The position numbers were made by a program, and so were the translations under genes. Of a stretch of DNA of 64,000 nt, positions 51,851 through 60,109 are shown one piece after another. Position 1 is the stretch's first letter. Each line of letters opens with the position of its first letter. The notes under the pieces were generated by a model. That model was not told the DNA's origin, did not search any database, and worked only from the letters and a program-made list of their open reading frames with translations. This DNA comes from Thermoplasmata archaeon UBA61. GTDB lineage: Archaea; Thermoplasmatota; Thermoplasmata; Lutacidiplasmatales; UBA184. The stretch lies in assembly GCA_002503985.1 (NCBI GenBank), contig DASW01000008.1:326534-390533 (forward strand). Reading direction: 5' to 3'.

Positions 51851-53347
51851 TCAGTCACGCACTGTGGCCAACCAAAGCGCACCCAACAACGGCAAGCCAA
51901 TCCATAACACGGCGACCGTGGCCAGCAGACCGGTGGATATGCCCGCCAATGCAAACTGGGATCCTCCGTATCCGATCGTGCCCCACTGCGAGAGGAAGCC
52001 GGACGAAAGGTACGGAAGTTGCCCCGGCGAAATCGCCCACAGGCGGAGCTGGGTCGTTGCGAACCCGACCGAGGATGAGCCATAGGCTGTGCCCGATCCT
52101 CCGAACAATGATGAAAGCGTTCCCCAGAGAACCCCGAAGGTAACCCCGACGGCACCCCCGGCGGCAACAACGGCTCTAGTTGTCTGAAAAACGTGGGAAA
52201 ACAGGTAGATTATTCCCGCGAAAGCAAGGCCGTCGGCCAACAGACTTCCGATGAGCGGGATCAAGAAAGCCGACGGAAGGGGCTGACCTAGGACCGTCTC
52301 AGCTGCGAAATCAAGGAACAACACATCAAGCACAACGGTGCCGGCTACCAGCACTGTCGTGCCGACGTACCGGCTGAGCAGAATTCCTCTTCGCGTCACC
52401 CGCCGAACGAGCACCGGCTCCAGTGTACCAGAGAGACGGGCTTGCGCATAAGAAACGTAGGCGATGGCGATGGCTGCGAGCGCTATAAGCGGCGCTTCCT
52501 CGAGTAGGAACGAATTGAGCAGAAATTCCCCCGGGGGGGAGACGACCAGCGTGGCTCCGGGTTGAATCGGCTCCCCGTTTGTATTCTGCCCAGTGTAGCT
52601 CACGGAATCGACCACACCCTGTTGAGGGTCTGTAAGCTCTACAATGACCCACGTGGCGTTGGCGACTTGCGGTTGGGGAAAGATCGTTCTGAATCCTCCC
52701 AGCACTCCGAGAGGATACGTTGGAAAACCAGAACAGTTCTGCGGTGGATTGCCTGAATCAGCGGAGGCAGAACTACAGTAGACTAGCTGGGCGCCATGCG
52801 GGAGGGAGCCATTGGCCCCTGCCCAAATGGCGACCAGCTTTGCCACGGGGTCGTAATAGTTTGCCGAGACGGGTGTGACCGGATCCAGACCACCTATTTC
52901 GCCTCCAGGTGCGGGGGCAAGCTCGAACCCTTGGAGCGCACCGCCCAATTGCAACGCGGTTGTTGAAACGCCCCCGTATGACACATAGGTCTGCACGGAG
53001 TAGCTTCCATTCTGAACGGGGACGACGAACTGCAGTTGCCCCGATGAATCGCTGACCTGGCTCACGTTGAACCACGACGACCCGCCGCTCGCGTTGAACC
53101 ATGGACCAATTGAGAGCTCGACCGAGACCCCGCCCAAGGGCTCTCCCGAGATACCAAAGACCCAAAGGTCGATGTGGTAGGCCCCGCCTTCGTAATAATC
53201 GAATCCGGAACCGTTGACATAAGTAGTGCCGGATTGGCCTGCCACTGCTCCATAGGCGAACGCGGAACCAGCCACGGCAATGATCAGCGCTAGGACGGCA
53301 ACTCGTCCGGAGAGAACATGGCGAAGGTCGTGAAGGTAAGCTTTCAT
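51851..53347 (-). CDS. ABC-2 type transporter permease
   Basis: The 498-residue protein has an N-terminal transmembrane helix (VAVLALIIAVAGSAFAYGAV), a 230-residue extracellular beta-rich domain with Ig/CNA-B-like features (GEPLGGVSVELSIG), and about six C-terminal helices forming the ABC-2 permease. Its ATG overlaps the ATPase stop by 4 bp. The system is probably an exporter; its substrate might be one of the neighbouring surface proteins (inference). Confidence 0.75.
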   Translation of the reverse strand: MKAYLHDLRHVLSGRVAVLALIIAVAGSAFAYGAVAGQSGTTYVNGSGFDYYEGGAYHIDLWVFGISGEPLGGVSVELSIGPWFNASGGSSWFNVSQVSDSSGQLQFVVPVQNGSYSVQTYVSYGGVSTTALQLGGALQGFELAPAPGGEIGGLDPVTPVSANYYDPVAKLVAIWAGANGSLPHGAQLVYCSSASADSGNPPQNCSGFPTYPLGVLGGFRTIFPQPQVANATWVIVELTDPQQGVVDSVSYTGQNTNGEPIQPGATLVVSPPGEFLLNSFLLEEAPLIALAAIAIAYVSYAQARLSGTLEPVLVRRVTRRGILLSRYVGTTVLVAGTVVLDVLFLDFAAETVLGQPLPSAFLIPLIGSLLADGLAFAGIIYLFSHVFQTTRAVVAAGGAVGVTFGVLWGTLSSLFGGSGTAYGSSSVGFATTQLRLWAISPGQLPYLSSGFLSQWGTIGYGGSQFALAGISTGLLATVAVLWIGLPLLGALWLATVRD

Positions 53348-54252
53348 GAATCGGCATCGATGGCTTGGAGAAAGTACGCCTCGAGCGATTGGTTCTCGGC
53401 CCGGGCTTCGTCAATCTTGTATCCCCGTCGGACGAGTTCGCTGACGATATCGGGTAGCGCCAGGGTGGGGTTGGCCAGGAGGATCGTATCACGCTCCTCT
53501 CTAACCGACCCGAGGCCCTGAAGAAACCGAAGCCCATCGGTGTCGATCTGCCTTATCTTTAACCGAATAAGAGGCGCCGCCGCCCGAGCCAAGTCGTCCC
53601 GGGTAACGATGCGTAAGAGATTGCCCTCATGGATCAATGCCACTCGGTCCGCCATCGCCTCGATCTCGGAGAGGAGGTGCGAGGAGAGCAAAATTGCTTT
53701 ATTGAGGTGCTTTTGCTCGAGAATCCAGTTTCGGATGAAGTTCAAGCCCCTGGGATCCAGTCCCGACAGAACCTCGTCCATGAGTAGGTTGTGCGGATCC
53801 CCCATCATCATCGCGGCAATCGCGAATCGTCTTCGCATCCCGAGCGAAAACGTCCGAATCCTCTGGCTCTCGGCGGATTCCAGTCCAACTCGAGCGAGCA
53901 GCTCATGCGCCTGCGCTCTCCCAAACTTCCGCTCTAAGCCACTAAATCCCGCATAGAACGTGAGCAGATCCAGGGCTTTGGCTAACGGGTCGAAGGGGAA
54001 GAGTTCGGGTGCCCAGCCAATGTACTGGCTCGCTCGGACCTTGTCGTGAGAGAGGTCGAAATCGTCCACAATAACCGACCCTCTCGTCGGCACCGAGAGG
54101 CCCACGGCGATCCGAATCGTCGTTGTCTTTCCGGCTCCGTTGAGTCCGACCAACCCCAGAAGCTCACCGTCTCGAATCTCCAAGTCGATATCCTCGATAG
54201 CGGGCAAGGAGCGTCCCGGGAATCTCTTAGTGACGTCCCTAAGCGTGATCAT
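53344..54252 (-). CDS. ABC transporter ATP-binding protein
   Basis: A 302-residue ATPase of the ABC-2/drug-exporter type: Walker A GLNGAGKTTTIRIA, Q-loop region YIGWAPELFP, signature TFSLGMRRRFAIAAMMM (Leu in place of the usual Ser-Gly second position) and Walker B NLLMDEVLSGLDPRG (Val in place of Pro after the catalytic Glu). The last 90 residues are the usual exporter tail. The 306 bp upstream of it, to 54558, contains no gene on either strand. Confidence 0.88.
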   Translation of the reverse strand: MITLRDVTKRFPGRSLPAIEDIDLEIRDGELLGLVGLNGAGKTTTIRIAVGLSVPTRGSVIVDDFDLSHDKVRASQYIGWAPELFPFDPLAKALDLLTFYAGFSGLERKFGRAQAHELLARVGLESAESQRIRTFSLGMRRRFAIAAMMMGDPHNLLMDEVLSGLDPRGLNFIRNWILEQKHLNKAILLSSHLLSEIEAMADRVALIHEGNLLRIVTRDDLARAAAPLIRLKIRQIDTDGLRFLQGLGSVREERDTILLANPTLALPDIVSELVRRGYKIDEARAENQSLEAYFLQAIDADS

Positions 54253-54558
54253 ATCGGGCAGCCGGCGTCATTCAGCATTTCAATCTGCGAGTGTCAGAAT
54301 TGCGCGCTCACTTGAAACCTTTCCGAGCACCCAGTACACAGTAATCCTTCCTCCACAGAGCGTGGCGGAATCAGAAGCCGAGTACGCGGGACACGGCAGG
54401 AAGCCGACCTTGTCTCGTCTTCGTGTTTACCGATTCCGGGTTACGATTGAATCGCTTCCGGTCGGCTCTCAAGAGAACGCCGGTCACCCTCCTCTCCGAC
54501 ACCAGCCGTCAAGCGGAGGCCGCGCCCCGAGATAGCCCAACCTCGTCGTAACGCGACT

Positions 54559-55371
54559 TCAGCTAACCGTCCACGAATTGAGTTGGACTGTGGATGTAGT
54601 GAATCCCTGGGAATAACACACGTCGTTAAAAGCCACTATCGCATTGGCGTGGCCACCTCCCCAAGGCTGGCTCGCGCCATTTTGCGCTTCAATCTCTCCG
54701 AACGGATCGTAGGTTTGACCCGAGACGAAGGTGCCTGTGTAAGAAACAGTATACGGATTCATATTGACCAGCTGGTAACCGCCAGTATTGCAACCATGTC
54801 CGGTGTACGTCGCCACCAGCCTGGGCGCGGAAACCGAGCTACCCGTTCTTACATTCGTTGCGCCAGCGTAAATCGTGAAGAACGCGTTCCCTTCTCCGCA
54901 GCCCCCCGACTGGGCGTAACCGTAGGCAGCAACGGTTCCGGAAAATGAGACCGTAATTGTAAGCGTACCCGTGGTCTTTGGCGAAAAAGACACGGGATCG
55001 TACACTCCGGCCAGGATGTCATGCTCGGTGGTATCAGGATTCGCGCAAATGTTTGAGTTTGCAAAATTACTACCATAGCCATCGAAAAGCGCGCTGTTGG
55101 TCAGCTCGGCGGTGTTCAGATTGTAGTTATCGTATCCGTTACATGGCCCCCAGTCGGCTTTGGTCTGAGTGAAAGTGGCATAGGCCAGCGTTGTCGGCGA
55201 CACAAACATCACCACAAACAAAGCAGCGAGCGCTACCAAAGTCATTGGAATCATGTGACGTCGGCGGCTCCGTCGCAGTCCACGCATTCGAACTTCAATG
55301 CTTGGTCCCGCGAGAACTTCGAAATGGGAAATTGATCTGCTCTCAGTTTCCTCTAGACTCGCTTCGCTCAT
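54559..55371 (-). CDS. secreted protein
   Basis: A 270-residue protein with a polar N-terminus of about 45 residues, a signal/transmembrane segment (MIPMTLVALAALFVVMFVSP) and an exported beta-rich part with several cysteines (GPCNGYDNYN, SGGCGEGNAFF, GHGCNTGGY, FNDVCYSQG). No family is recognised. ATG 55371 follows GAGGGCGGGG-like purines. The frame is open to 55515, and the extension contains the pentapeptide repeats PLTGF, PYTGV, PLTGV, PFTGN encoded by the 15-bp array. Confidence 0.6.
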   Translation of the reverse strand: MSEASLEETESRSISHFEVLAGPSIEVRMRGLRRSRRRHMIPMTLVALAALFVVMFVSPTTLAYATFTQTKADWGPCNGYDNYNLNTAELTNSALFDGYGSNFANSNICANPDTTEHDILAGVYDPVSFSPKTTGTLTITVSFSGTVAAYGYAQSGGCGEGNAFFTIYAGATNVRTGSSVSAPRLVATYTGHGCNTGGYQLVNMNPYTVSYTGTFVSGQTYDPFGEIEAQNGASQPWGGGHANAIVAFNDVCYSQGFTTSTVQLNSWTVS

Positions 55372-55429
55372 TTCCCCGCCCTCGATATCAGGTAATGACT
55401 GAACGGGTAGACGTGCGTACCCTCTGTTT

Positions 55430-55486
55430 CCCGTAAACGGGACACCCGTTAACGGGACGCCCGTATACGGGAAACCCGTAAGCGGG
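55430..55486. repeat. array of four 12-bp palindromes with 15-bp period
   Basis: CCCGTAAACGGG (55430), CCCGTTAACGGG (55445), CCCGTATACGGG (55460) and CCCGTAAGCGGG (55475), separated by 3-bp spacers. Two are perfect palindromes. It lies 60 bp upstream of the secreted-protein ATG at 55371 and between that gene and a winged-helix regulator gene. It may be a multi-site operator or, as 15 is a multiple of three, a coding pentapeptide repeat. Confidence 0.85.
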
Positions 55487-55542
55487 CGATTCGTCGACGG
55501 ACTCCGCCCTCGCAACCATCTCTTGGGAGACGCGATTTCGCT

Positions 55543-56157
55543 TCACTCAGGTAAGACCCGAGACCAAGAGTGGAGGGGTCGTTCGACCAGGGCTGTTCCC
55601 CGTTCGGTCAGTCTGTATCGCTTCGCGAACGGGAATTCGGGCTGAAGGTCGAGGGTTACCAGGCCCAGCTCGACGAGACAGCCGAGCGCGCCATCGATTG
55701 CCTCTTGACCAATACGGAGCCGACGGCGCATCAGAGATGGGCTCGCAAGGCTTCGCTCACTCCCTAAGTCTTCCCCGTAAAGGAGGAGCAGAATCTCGAG
55801 CGACCCTCGGTGATGTTCGAGCTGGCTGATCAACGGCAGGGCATCACGAGGGGAACCTCGGGGACATGCTCCAAGCGGCTCCGATAGGTAATGTCGGGCT
55901 GCCGCCTGTCGGGTCCCTTCGACCGCACGTCGAAGGTTTGCCTCAAGGCGTGGGTTCAGTGTCTCCAAGGCGGTCGATTTAAGCACCTCGGATGGAGTTC
56001 TGGACTCTGATCGAGACGTGTCGATCCCTCGCCTCAGCCGAAGCACCTCGGGCGAAAGATGGCCATCAGCGGTCTGCCCATCTCCGGCTACAGGGTCTTG
56101 CCGGTCCGCAATCGCACCCGGAACGACCCGGACCGCGCGCTCGATGCGCGCAGTCAT
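55543..56157 (-). CDS. winged-helix DNA-binding protein with MTAR leader
   Basis: The 204-residue protein has a C-terminal winged helix: SLEILLLLYGEDLGSERSLA, RRRLRIGQEAIDGALGCLVE as recognition region and FPFAKRYRLTERGTALVERP as wing. The N-terminus MTARIERAVRVVPGA resembles that of the small ORFs upstream of the secreted-protein genes. It is located between family X copy D (41 bp upstream) and the secreted-protein gene, next to the palindromic array, a plausible binding site. Confidence 0.65.
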   Translation of the reverse strand: MTARIERAVRVVPGAIADRQDPVAGDGQTADGHLSPEVLRLRRGIDTSRSESRTPSEVLKSTALETLNPRLEANLRRAVEGTRQAAARHYLSEPLGACPRGSPRDALPLISQLEHHRGSLEILLLLYGEDLGSERSLASPSLMRRRLRIGQEAIDGALGCLVELGLVTLDLQPEFPFAKRYRLTERGTALVERPLHSWSRVLPE

Positions 56158-56197
56158 GTTTCTCGATATGGTTGGACGCGCATCGACTCCCCCTATT

Positions 56198-56842
56198 TCA
56201 ATGGACGCGCGCGTGTGCCCACGCGCCCGGCGACCTCTCGATAGGCTCAGTTGCGCAGATCATCGCGTCACTCAGAGAGTGTCGCCCCCGTTCGGACTTG
56301 CAACTCATTCTACTCATCGAACGTGTTCGGGCCGGGTCGAGGAAATCCATACCGGACTCCGCCATGTTTGCCGGCGCGCCGTTGCGAAACAAAGTCTCCG
56401 TGATCCCGAACCGAGCGTAGAACCGCGCCGCCTTGTGCCAGTCGCTCCCGAGGATTTCAGCGAGCCCGGGAGTCCGTGAAGCTACCGCTCGCGCAGCCTT
56501 CACGCGCCCGCGCAGGTCCACAAGGTGCCGCGCGGTCGCCTGCTCGTCCGCCTCCCGCGAATCGTCGGTCAGCCCGCTCGTGATCTCCAGGAGGCTGAAC
56601 TGCCGCGTCGGGGTCGCGACCTCCTCCGCGTCCTCATTCTCGTCCTGGTCGCCGAACAGGAGCCGCGACTCGAACCGCGTCCGCGAATAGTCGCCGAAAC
56701 GGGGGCGCGGATACGAGCGCGGGGAGGGACCACGCGGGCGAGCCGGCTGCGCGCTCGCCTCGGTCCCGAGGATCGCGGGCAGGTCGGGGAACGGGTTCGC
56801 GGCGTCGATTTCGGAGGCGCTCTGCGCGCTCATCGCGGTCAT
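56198..56842 (-). CDS. family X protein, copy D (full length)
   Basis: A 214-residue protein of unknown function. Start MTAMSAQSASEIDAANPFPD, proline/arginine-rich stretch, then the core RFGDYSRTRFESRLLFGDQD, acidic ENEDAEE, TPTRQFSLLEITSGLTDDSR, VDLRGRVKAARAVASRTPG and KAARFYARFGITETLFRNG, and a tail unlike those of copies A-C. The start codons coincide with a minus-strand copy of the intergenic repeat core. It precedes the winged-helix gene. Confidence 0.65.
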   Translation of the reverse strand: MTAMSAQSASEIDAANPFPDLPAILGTEASAQPARPRGPSPRSYPRPRFGDYSRTRFESRLLFGDQDENEDAEEVATPTRQFSLLEITSGLTDDSREADEQATARHLVDLRGRVKAARAVASRTPGLAEILGSDWHKAARFYARFGITETLFRNGAPANMAESGMDFLDPARTRSMSRMSCKSERGRHSLSDAMICATEPIERSPGAWAHARVH

Positions 56843-56850
56843 CGACACGG
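56822..56850 (-). repeat. intergenic repeat, minus-strand copy at the family X copy D start
   Basis: The reverse complement reads GATGACCGCGATGAGCGCGC, matching the repeat core, and here provides the start codons of copy D. Confidence 0.55.
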
Positions 56851-56965
56851 AGTGAGCGCGGAGGCCGCCCGAGGAGCGGTTCGAGCGACGAGGGCGGCCG
56901 TGTCCCCATCATCCTCACCGAGCAAAGCGAGGGAACGCCTGCGCGCGAAGGGCGCGGGCGCGAGG

Positions 56966-57010
56966 TTAATGTGGGACCCGCGCGGTCGAGGGGCGACCGC
57001 GATGAGCGCC
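56966..57010 (+). repeat. intergenic repeat copy 1
   Basis: TTAATGTGGGACCCGCGCGG, then GACCGCGATGAGCGCC; the second half overlaps the start of the gene at 57002. Confidence 0.65.
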
Positions 57011-57451
57011 ACGGAGCCACAGAATACCAACCCGAACGCGTCTGAGGAGGGCAGTGAACCTCGGCAAAAGGGGGGCAGGCGGGGCAGATTGTTGACCGTG
57101 GTCCTGGCCGTGACCACTGTGGCCTTGGTTTTTCTCAGCTTCGTTCTCGTCGTCTTGTTCACCGTCCCCCTCGTGTCGACCCAGAAGACCTCGGTCGAGT
57201 GGTTCGGTTGGAGGGGGCATACGCCCACTCAGGCAGTGTTTGGGTTTGCCTACGGGCCAACTAGCTCGACATGCGTTCCGTCTAATGCAGCGGGACCCCT
57301 GACGGTCTCTTTCACCTGGACAGCCTCGATAAATATCACGACCGCCCGCATCTGGTGGAGCACGGGCGAGTATGAACCCATTCACATTGTTTACCAGGTC
57401 AACAATTCATCTGATGGAGGATACAGCGTGCCACCGACCCTCTTAGCGTAA
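57002..57451 (+). CDS. membrane-anchored protein interrupted by an in-frame stop
   Basis: The 149-residue product has a polar N-terminus (MSATEPQNTNPNASEEG), one transmembrane segment (LLTVVLAVTTVALVFLSFVL) and an extracellular domain. TAA at 57449 interrupts the frame, but the same frame continues for 38 sense codons with normal composition (DNYLTLQWFSSNAVALVTMS) to TAG at 57566. The gene therefore looks like a recent nonsense-mutant pseudogene, or a sequencing error restores it to about 188 residues. No family recognised. Confidence 0.55.
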   Translation: MSATEPQNTNPNASEEGSEPRQKGGRRGRLLTVVLAVTTVALVFLSFVLVVLFTVPLVSTQKTSVEWFGWRGHTPTQAVFGFAYGPTSSTCVPSNAAGPLTVSFTWTASINITTARIWWSTGEYEPIHIVYQVNNSSDGGYSVPPTLLA

Positions 57452-57568
57452 CTTTGCTCGACCGACAACTACCTCACGCTTCAGTGGTTCTCGAGCAATG
57501 CGGTAGCTCTCGTCACAATGTCGGGGATCCGGGAATACAACTACACTGCTCAGCAACCGATCTGGTAG

Positions 57569-57598
57569 CGCGCATGACGCGACCGCGATGACCGCAGG
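57569..57598 (+). repeat. intergenic repeat copy 2 (core only)
   Basis: CGCGCATGACGCGACCGCGA, then TGACCGCAGG; it occupies the 20-bp gap and supplies the start of the next gene. Confidence 0.55.
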
Positions 57599-58238
57599 AA
57601 CCGCTGGTCGAAGGCGCAACCCGCCCAGCCCTACGATTTCCCGATCGCGCTCCTGGAAGTCCTTGACGAGATCGGACCGCACCGTCCTTGTTTCGATCGC
57701 TGTTTTTCTCGCGATCGTCGTATTGTTCGCACTCTTCTTGAACGGCTTCTTCTTCCCGCCTGGAACGACGACCACGGGCCCTGTTTACCTCCCTGTTGGA
57801 AGCGCCTTTGGGGCAGGCAATCCGCTTGACGTCAACTGTACGGTCTCGCTCGTTCTATCAAAGGCGTGCGTGACTGCTGGTGACTTCACATACGAACTGA
57901 CCCTTACTGGCTGGGGCGTCCCGTTCGGTTCGGTCCGCTTCGAGATCGCCAACTCCACTGGGACGGTCTTAACCAACTCGGGAGTAGGGGAGTTCGCCGT
58001 GGTGAATGCCACGGATGTCCCGTTGACTTTCTCGGTCATCGGGGCCGGTCGCGGGCTCGCCATGACCCAGGATTGGACCACCTATAGCCCGGGAATCTCG
58101 GATTCCAATTCCACGGCAAGGTGGGAATCCATACTGGTGGACACCGGTCAGATACGGCCGATCTCGCCAGTGGGTTTCGAGTTCATCGCGAATGGAGTGG
58201 GCTATTACACCGGCGACGCGATTACACCGCTGTCGTGA
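57588..58238 (+). CDS. membrane-anchored extracellular protein (paralogue of the 58.4-kb gene)
   Basis: A 216-residue protein: basic N-terminus, transmembrane segment TVLVSIAVFLAIVVLFALFL, then a beta-rich exported domain (FTYELTLTGWGVPFGSVRFE, VGEFAVVNATDVPLTFSVIG). The exported part is homologous to that of the convergent gene at 58383-58967, sharing the order and spacing of motifs such as VRFEIANSTG/VLFNVTNSSG. Function unknown; a surface role is likely. Confidence 0.6.
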   Translation: MTAGTAGRRRNPPSPTISRSRSWKSLTRSDRTVLVSIAVFLAIVVLFALFLNGFFFPPGTTTTGPVYLPVGSAFGAGNPLDVNCTVSLVLSKACVTAGDFTYELTLTGWGVPFGSVRFEIANSTGTVLTNSGVGEFAVVNATDVPLTFSVIGAGRGLAMTQDWTTYSPGISDSNSTARWESILVDTGQIRPISPVGFEFIANGVGYYTGDAITPLS

Positions 58239-58338
58239 CTGATGCAACCGCGCCGGCTTCCCGAGGGCGCGCGGGGCCGAGTCGGGGAGGCGTACCAGAC
58301 TCCGCGAGCGGACGAATTCATTCGCGGGGTTCGTCCCG

Positions 58339-58366
58339 AGACGGGACCGCGACCAGCGCGCGGAGG
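58339..58366 (+). repeat. intergenic repeat copy 3 (core only)
   Basis: GACGGGACCGCGACCAGCGC, then GCGGAGG, in the 144-bp gap between two convergent paralogous genes. Confidence 0.55.
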
Positions 58367-58382
58367 GGATTGGCGCCGTCAC

Positions 58383-58967
58383 TTACGGCAGAGCCAAGGA
58401 CGCAATGACGCCGACCCCGGACACAGTTGCCGTCGCCACGAAGTTGTCTCCTTGGCCGACTGGGTCGAGGGTACCCATGTCGACCACAATGGAGTACTCA
58501 GAGCCAAGAAGCGAATGGGCGGAAATCCCGGTCGCCGTGGTGAAGTAGGTCCAGCCCGATTCCGTCGGAACTTTGAGCGGACCTCCCGCTTCCAGGTCGA
58601 AGGCGGCGAACGCGCGACCGGAGGCATTCACGATTGTGAACCCTCCGGAGGGATGGACGGAGATTGTGAACCCACTCGAGTTGGTGACATTGAAGAGCAC
58701 TTGTCCAAATTGGACAGACGAGGCTTCGATCGAAATTGTGTAGATGTAGTCGTTCGGCGAGATGCAGCCTACGGCCAGCACGCTCGGCCCGCTGCAGAGG
58801 TCCGGGCCCACAGGATTCCCCACTGCGAACCATGGCCCGCATTCAAGCACAGGACAGGCCGTGGTCTCAGCCGACGGTACCAGAGCCACAGAAACGACAA
58901 CCGCGGTAAGGCTCACTGCGACCGCAAGAATCACGACCAATCGCTGAGCTTCTTCCGAGAGGGCCAT
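58383..58967 (-). CDS. membrane-anchored extracellular protein (paralogue of the 57.6-kb gene)
   Basis: A 194-residue protein with an N-terminal helix (VVILAVAVSLTAVVVSVAL) and an exported beta-rich domain (YIYTISIEASSVQFGQVLFN, GGFTIVNASGRAFAAFDLEA). Paired cysteines occur near CPVLECGPW. It is inverted relative to its paralogue. ATG 58967 is preferred; the upstream frame runs through repeat copy 4 and is not coding. An ATAAAG TATA-like element is near 59055 on the minus strand. Confidence 0.6.
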   Translation of the reverse strand: MALSEEAQRLVVILAVAVSLTAVVVSVALVPSAETTACPVLECGPWFAVGNPVGPDLCSGPSVLAVGCISPNDYIYTISIEASSVQFGQVLFNVTNSSGFTISVHPSGGFTIVNASGRAFAAFDLEAGGPLKVPTESGWTYFTTATGISAHSLLGSEYSIVVDMGTLDPVGQGDNFVATATVSGVGVIASLALP

Positions 58968-59052
58968 GGATCTTTTGCGCAGATCGAAGAGCGACGCATC
59001 ACGATACGTGTTCCGGTGATTCGCCGCGAGCGCATCTCGCGCATTCGCGGGC

Positions 59053-59104
59053 TTTATCTGCGACCCGCGCGGTCGATGACGGACCGCGATGAGCGTGCGC
59101 GGGG
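59053..59104 (+). repeat. intergenic repeat copy 4
   Basis: TTATCTGCGACCCGCGCGGT, CGATGAC, then GGACCGCGATGAGCGTGCGC; full-length copy between the surface-protein and HAD genes. Confidence 0.65.
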
Positions 59105-59125
59105 ACGGGAACACCCCGGAATCGT

Positions 59126-59887
59126 CTATGTGAGACCCAGAAGTCCGACGACCTCGGAGAGGTGGTCGAGGCACGGCACCGAGGAGTCCTTCAGCTTAGG
59201 GCCCTCGCGGGCTTCGTCCGCTTCCCAGTAGTGTTGCGACAAGCCACGGTAGAGTGCGGCGCCCATCCCGAAGCGCCGGGCACCCTCGACATCCATGACC
59301 CAACTATCCCCCACGTGGAGAATCGCCGCGGCTGGAACCCCTGTGCTTCGCACCACCTCCGAGAAGACGCGTGGGTCGGGTTTGCACGCCCCAACGTCGG
59401 TGGATGCGATCACGTCAGTCACCCGGAATCCACCGGCTTCTTCCAGGGATAGTTTCCACGCTGATCCAGACCTCGATGTGTTCGTCGTAACGATGACCGG
59501 AAACCGCCGATCGTTGAGTGACCGGATTAGCGCCTGAGCCTCCGGATTGATTTGGGCGGGGTGCTCTTTCAGCCCTCCCTCCGCGTACCCCAGAACGGCG
59601 GATTCGGGGTCACCGGCGTACTGAGCTCCCAGACGCTGCCGAATCAGGTCCACCTGAATGACCAATGGGATTGTCTCTGGGGACATGCCATCCCTTTTCC
59701 ACTCTTCGTGAAGCGCCGCCCGGGCTCGTCGGAGTTCTTCCAATAGGACGGGATCGCCACTTGACATCCGGAGTCTTTCGGCCAGGCGATTCAGCCGAAC
59801 CGCGTACTGAGCATCCACTATAGCCTCCGTGTCCCACGCGATCGTATCATGGAGGTCGAGAGAGAGAACGCGATAGCGCGGAGTCAT
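59126..59887 (-). CDS. HAD-superfamily hydrolase
   Basis: The 253-residue protein has the four HAD motifs: motif I LSLDLHDTIA (nucleophile Asp; the +2 position is His rather than Asp, as in several haloacid-dehalogenase-like members), motif II VTTNTS, motif III ACKPDPRVF and motif IV HVGDSWVMDVEGARRFGM. A helical cap lies between motifs I and II. It is a soluble phosphatase or dehalogenase-like enzyme of unknown substrate. It is an isolated gene between repeat copies 4 and 5. Confidence 0.88.
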   Translation of the reverse strand: MTPRYRVLSLDLHDTIAWDTEAIVDAQYAVRLNRLAERLRMSSGDPVLLEELRRARAALHEEWKRDGMSPETIPLVIQVDLIRQRLGAQYAGDPESAVLGYAEGGLKEHPAQINPEAQALIRSLNDRRFPVIVTTNTSRSGSAWKLSLEEAGGFRVTDVIASTDVGACKPDPRVFSEVVRSTGVPAAAILHVGDSWVMDVEGARRFGMGAALYRGLSQHYWEADEAREGPKLKDSSVPCLDHLSEVVGLLGLT

Positions 59888-59972
59888 CAGTCGAATCCTG
59901 AACTCCGAAAGGCGGTGCCCGATTTAAACGCGCCCGGAAGATAAGCTGCGATTCGAGCGAGCCCCTGCCGGC

Positions 59973-60021
59973 TTGATGTGGGACGCGCGCGGCCGATGAC
60001 GGACCGCGAGGAGCGCGCGGA
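59973..60021 (+). repeat. intergenic repeat copy 5
   Basis: TTGATGTGGGACGCGCGCGG, CCGATGAC, then GGACCGCGAGGAGCGCGCGG. GCGCGC blocks at both ends allow a hairpin. The rest of 59888-60109 holds no gene. Confidence 0.7.
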
Positions 60022-60109
60022 GTAAGGGGGATTTCGGCATCAAGTTACCGCCAGCCCATTCACAAATCCGGGATCAAACATTCATCCGGCGCCCGAGGGT
60101 GACGAGTGG

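Noticed and set aside
52773..53537. ORF antiparallel in register to the ABC permease
   Set aside because: It overlaps the permease and ATPase genes in a different frame on the same strand and has no domain signature.
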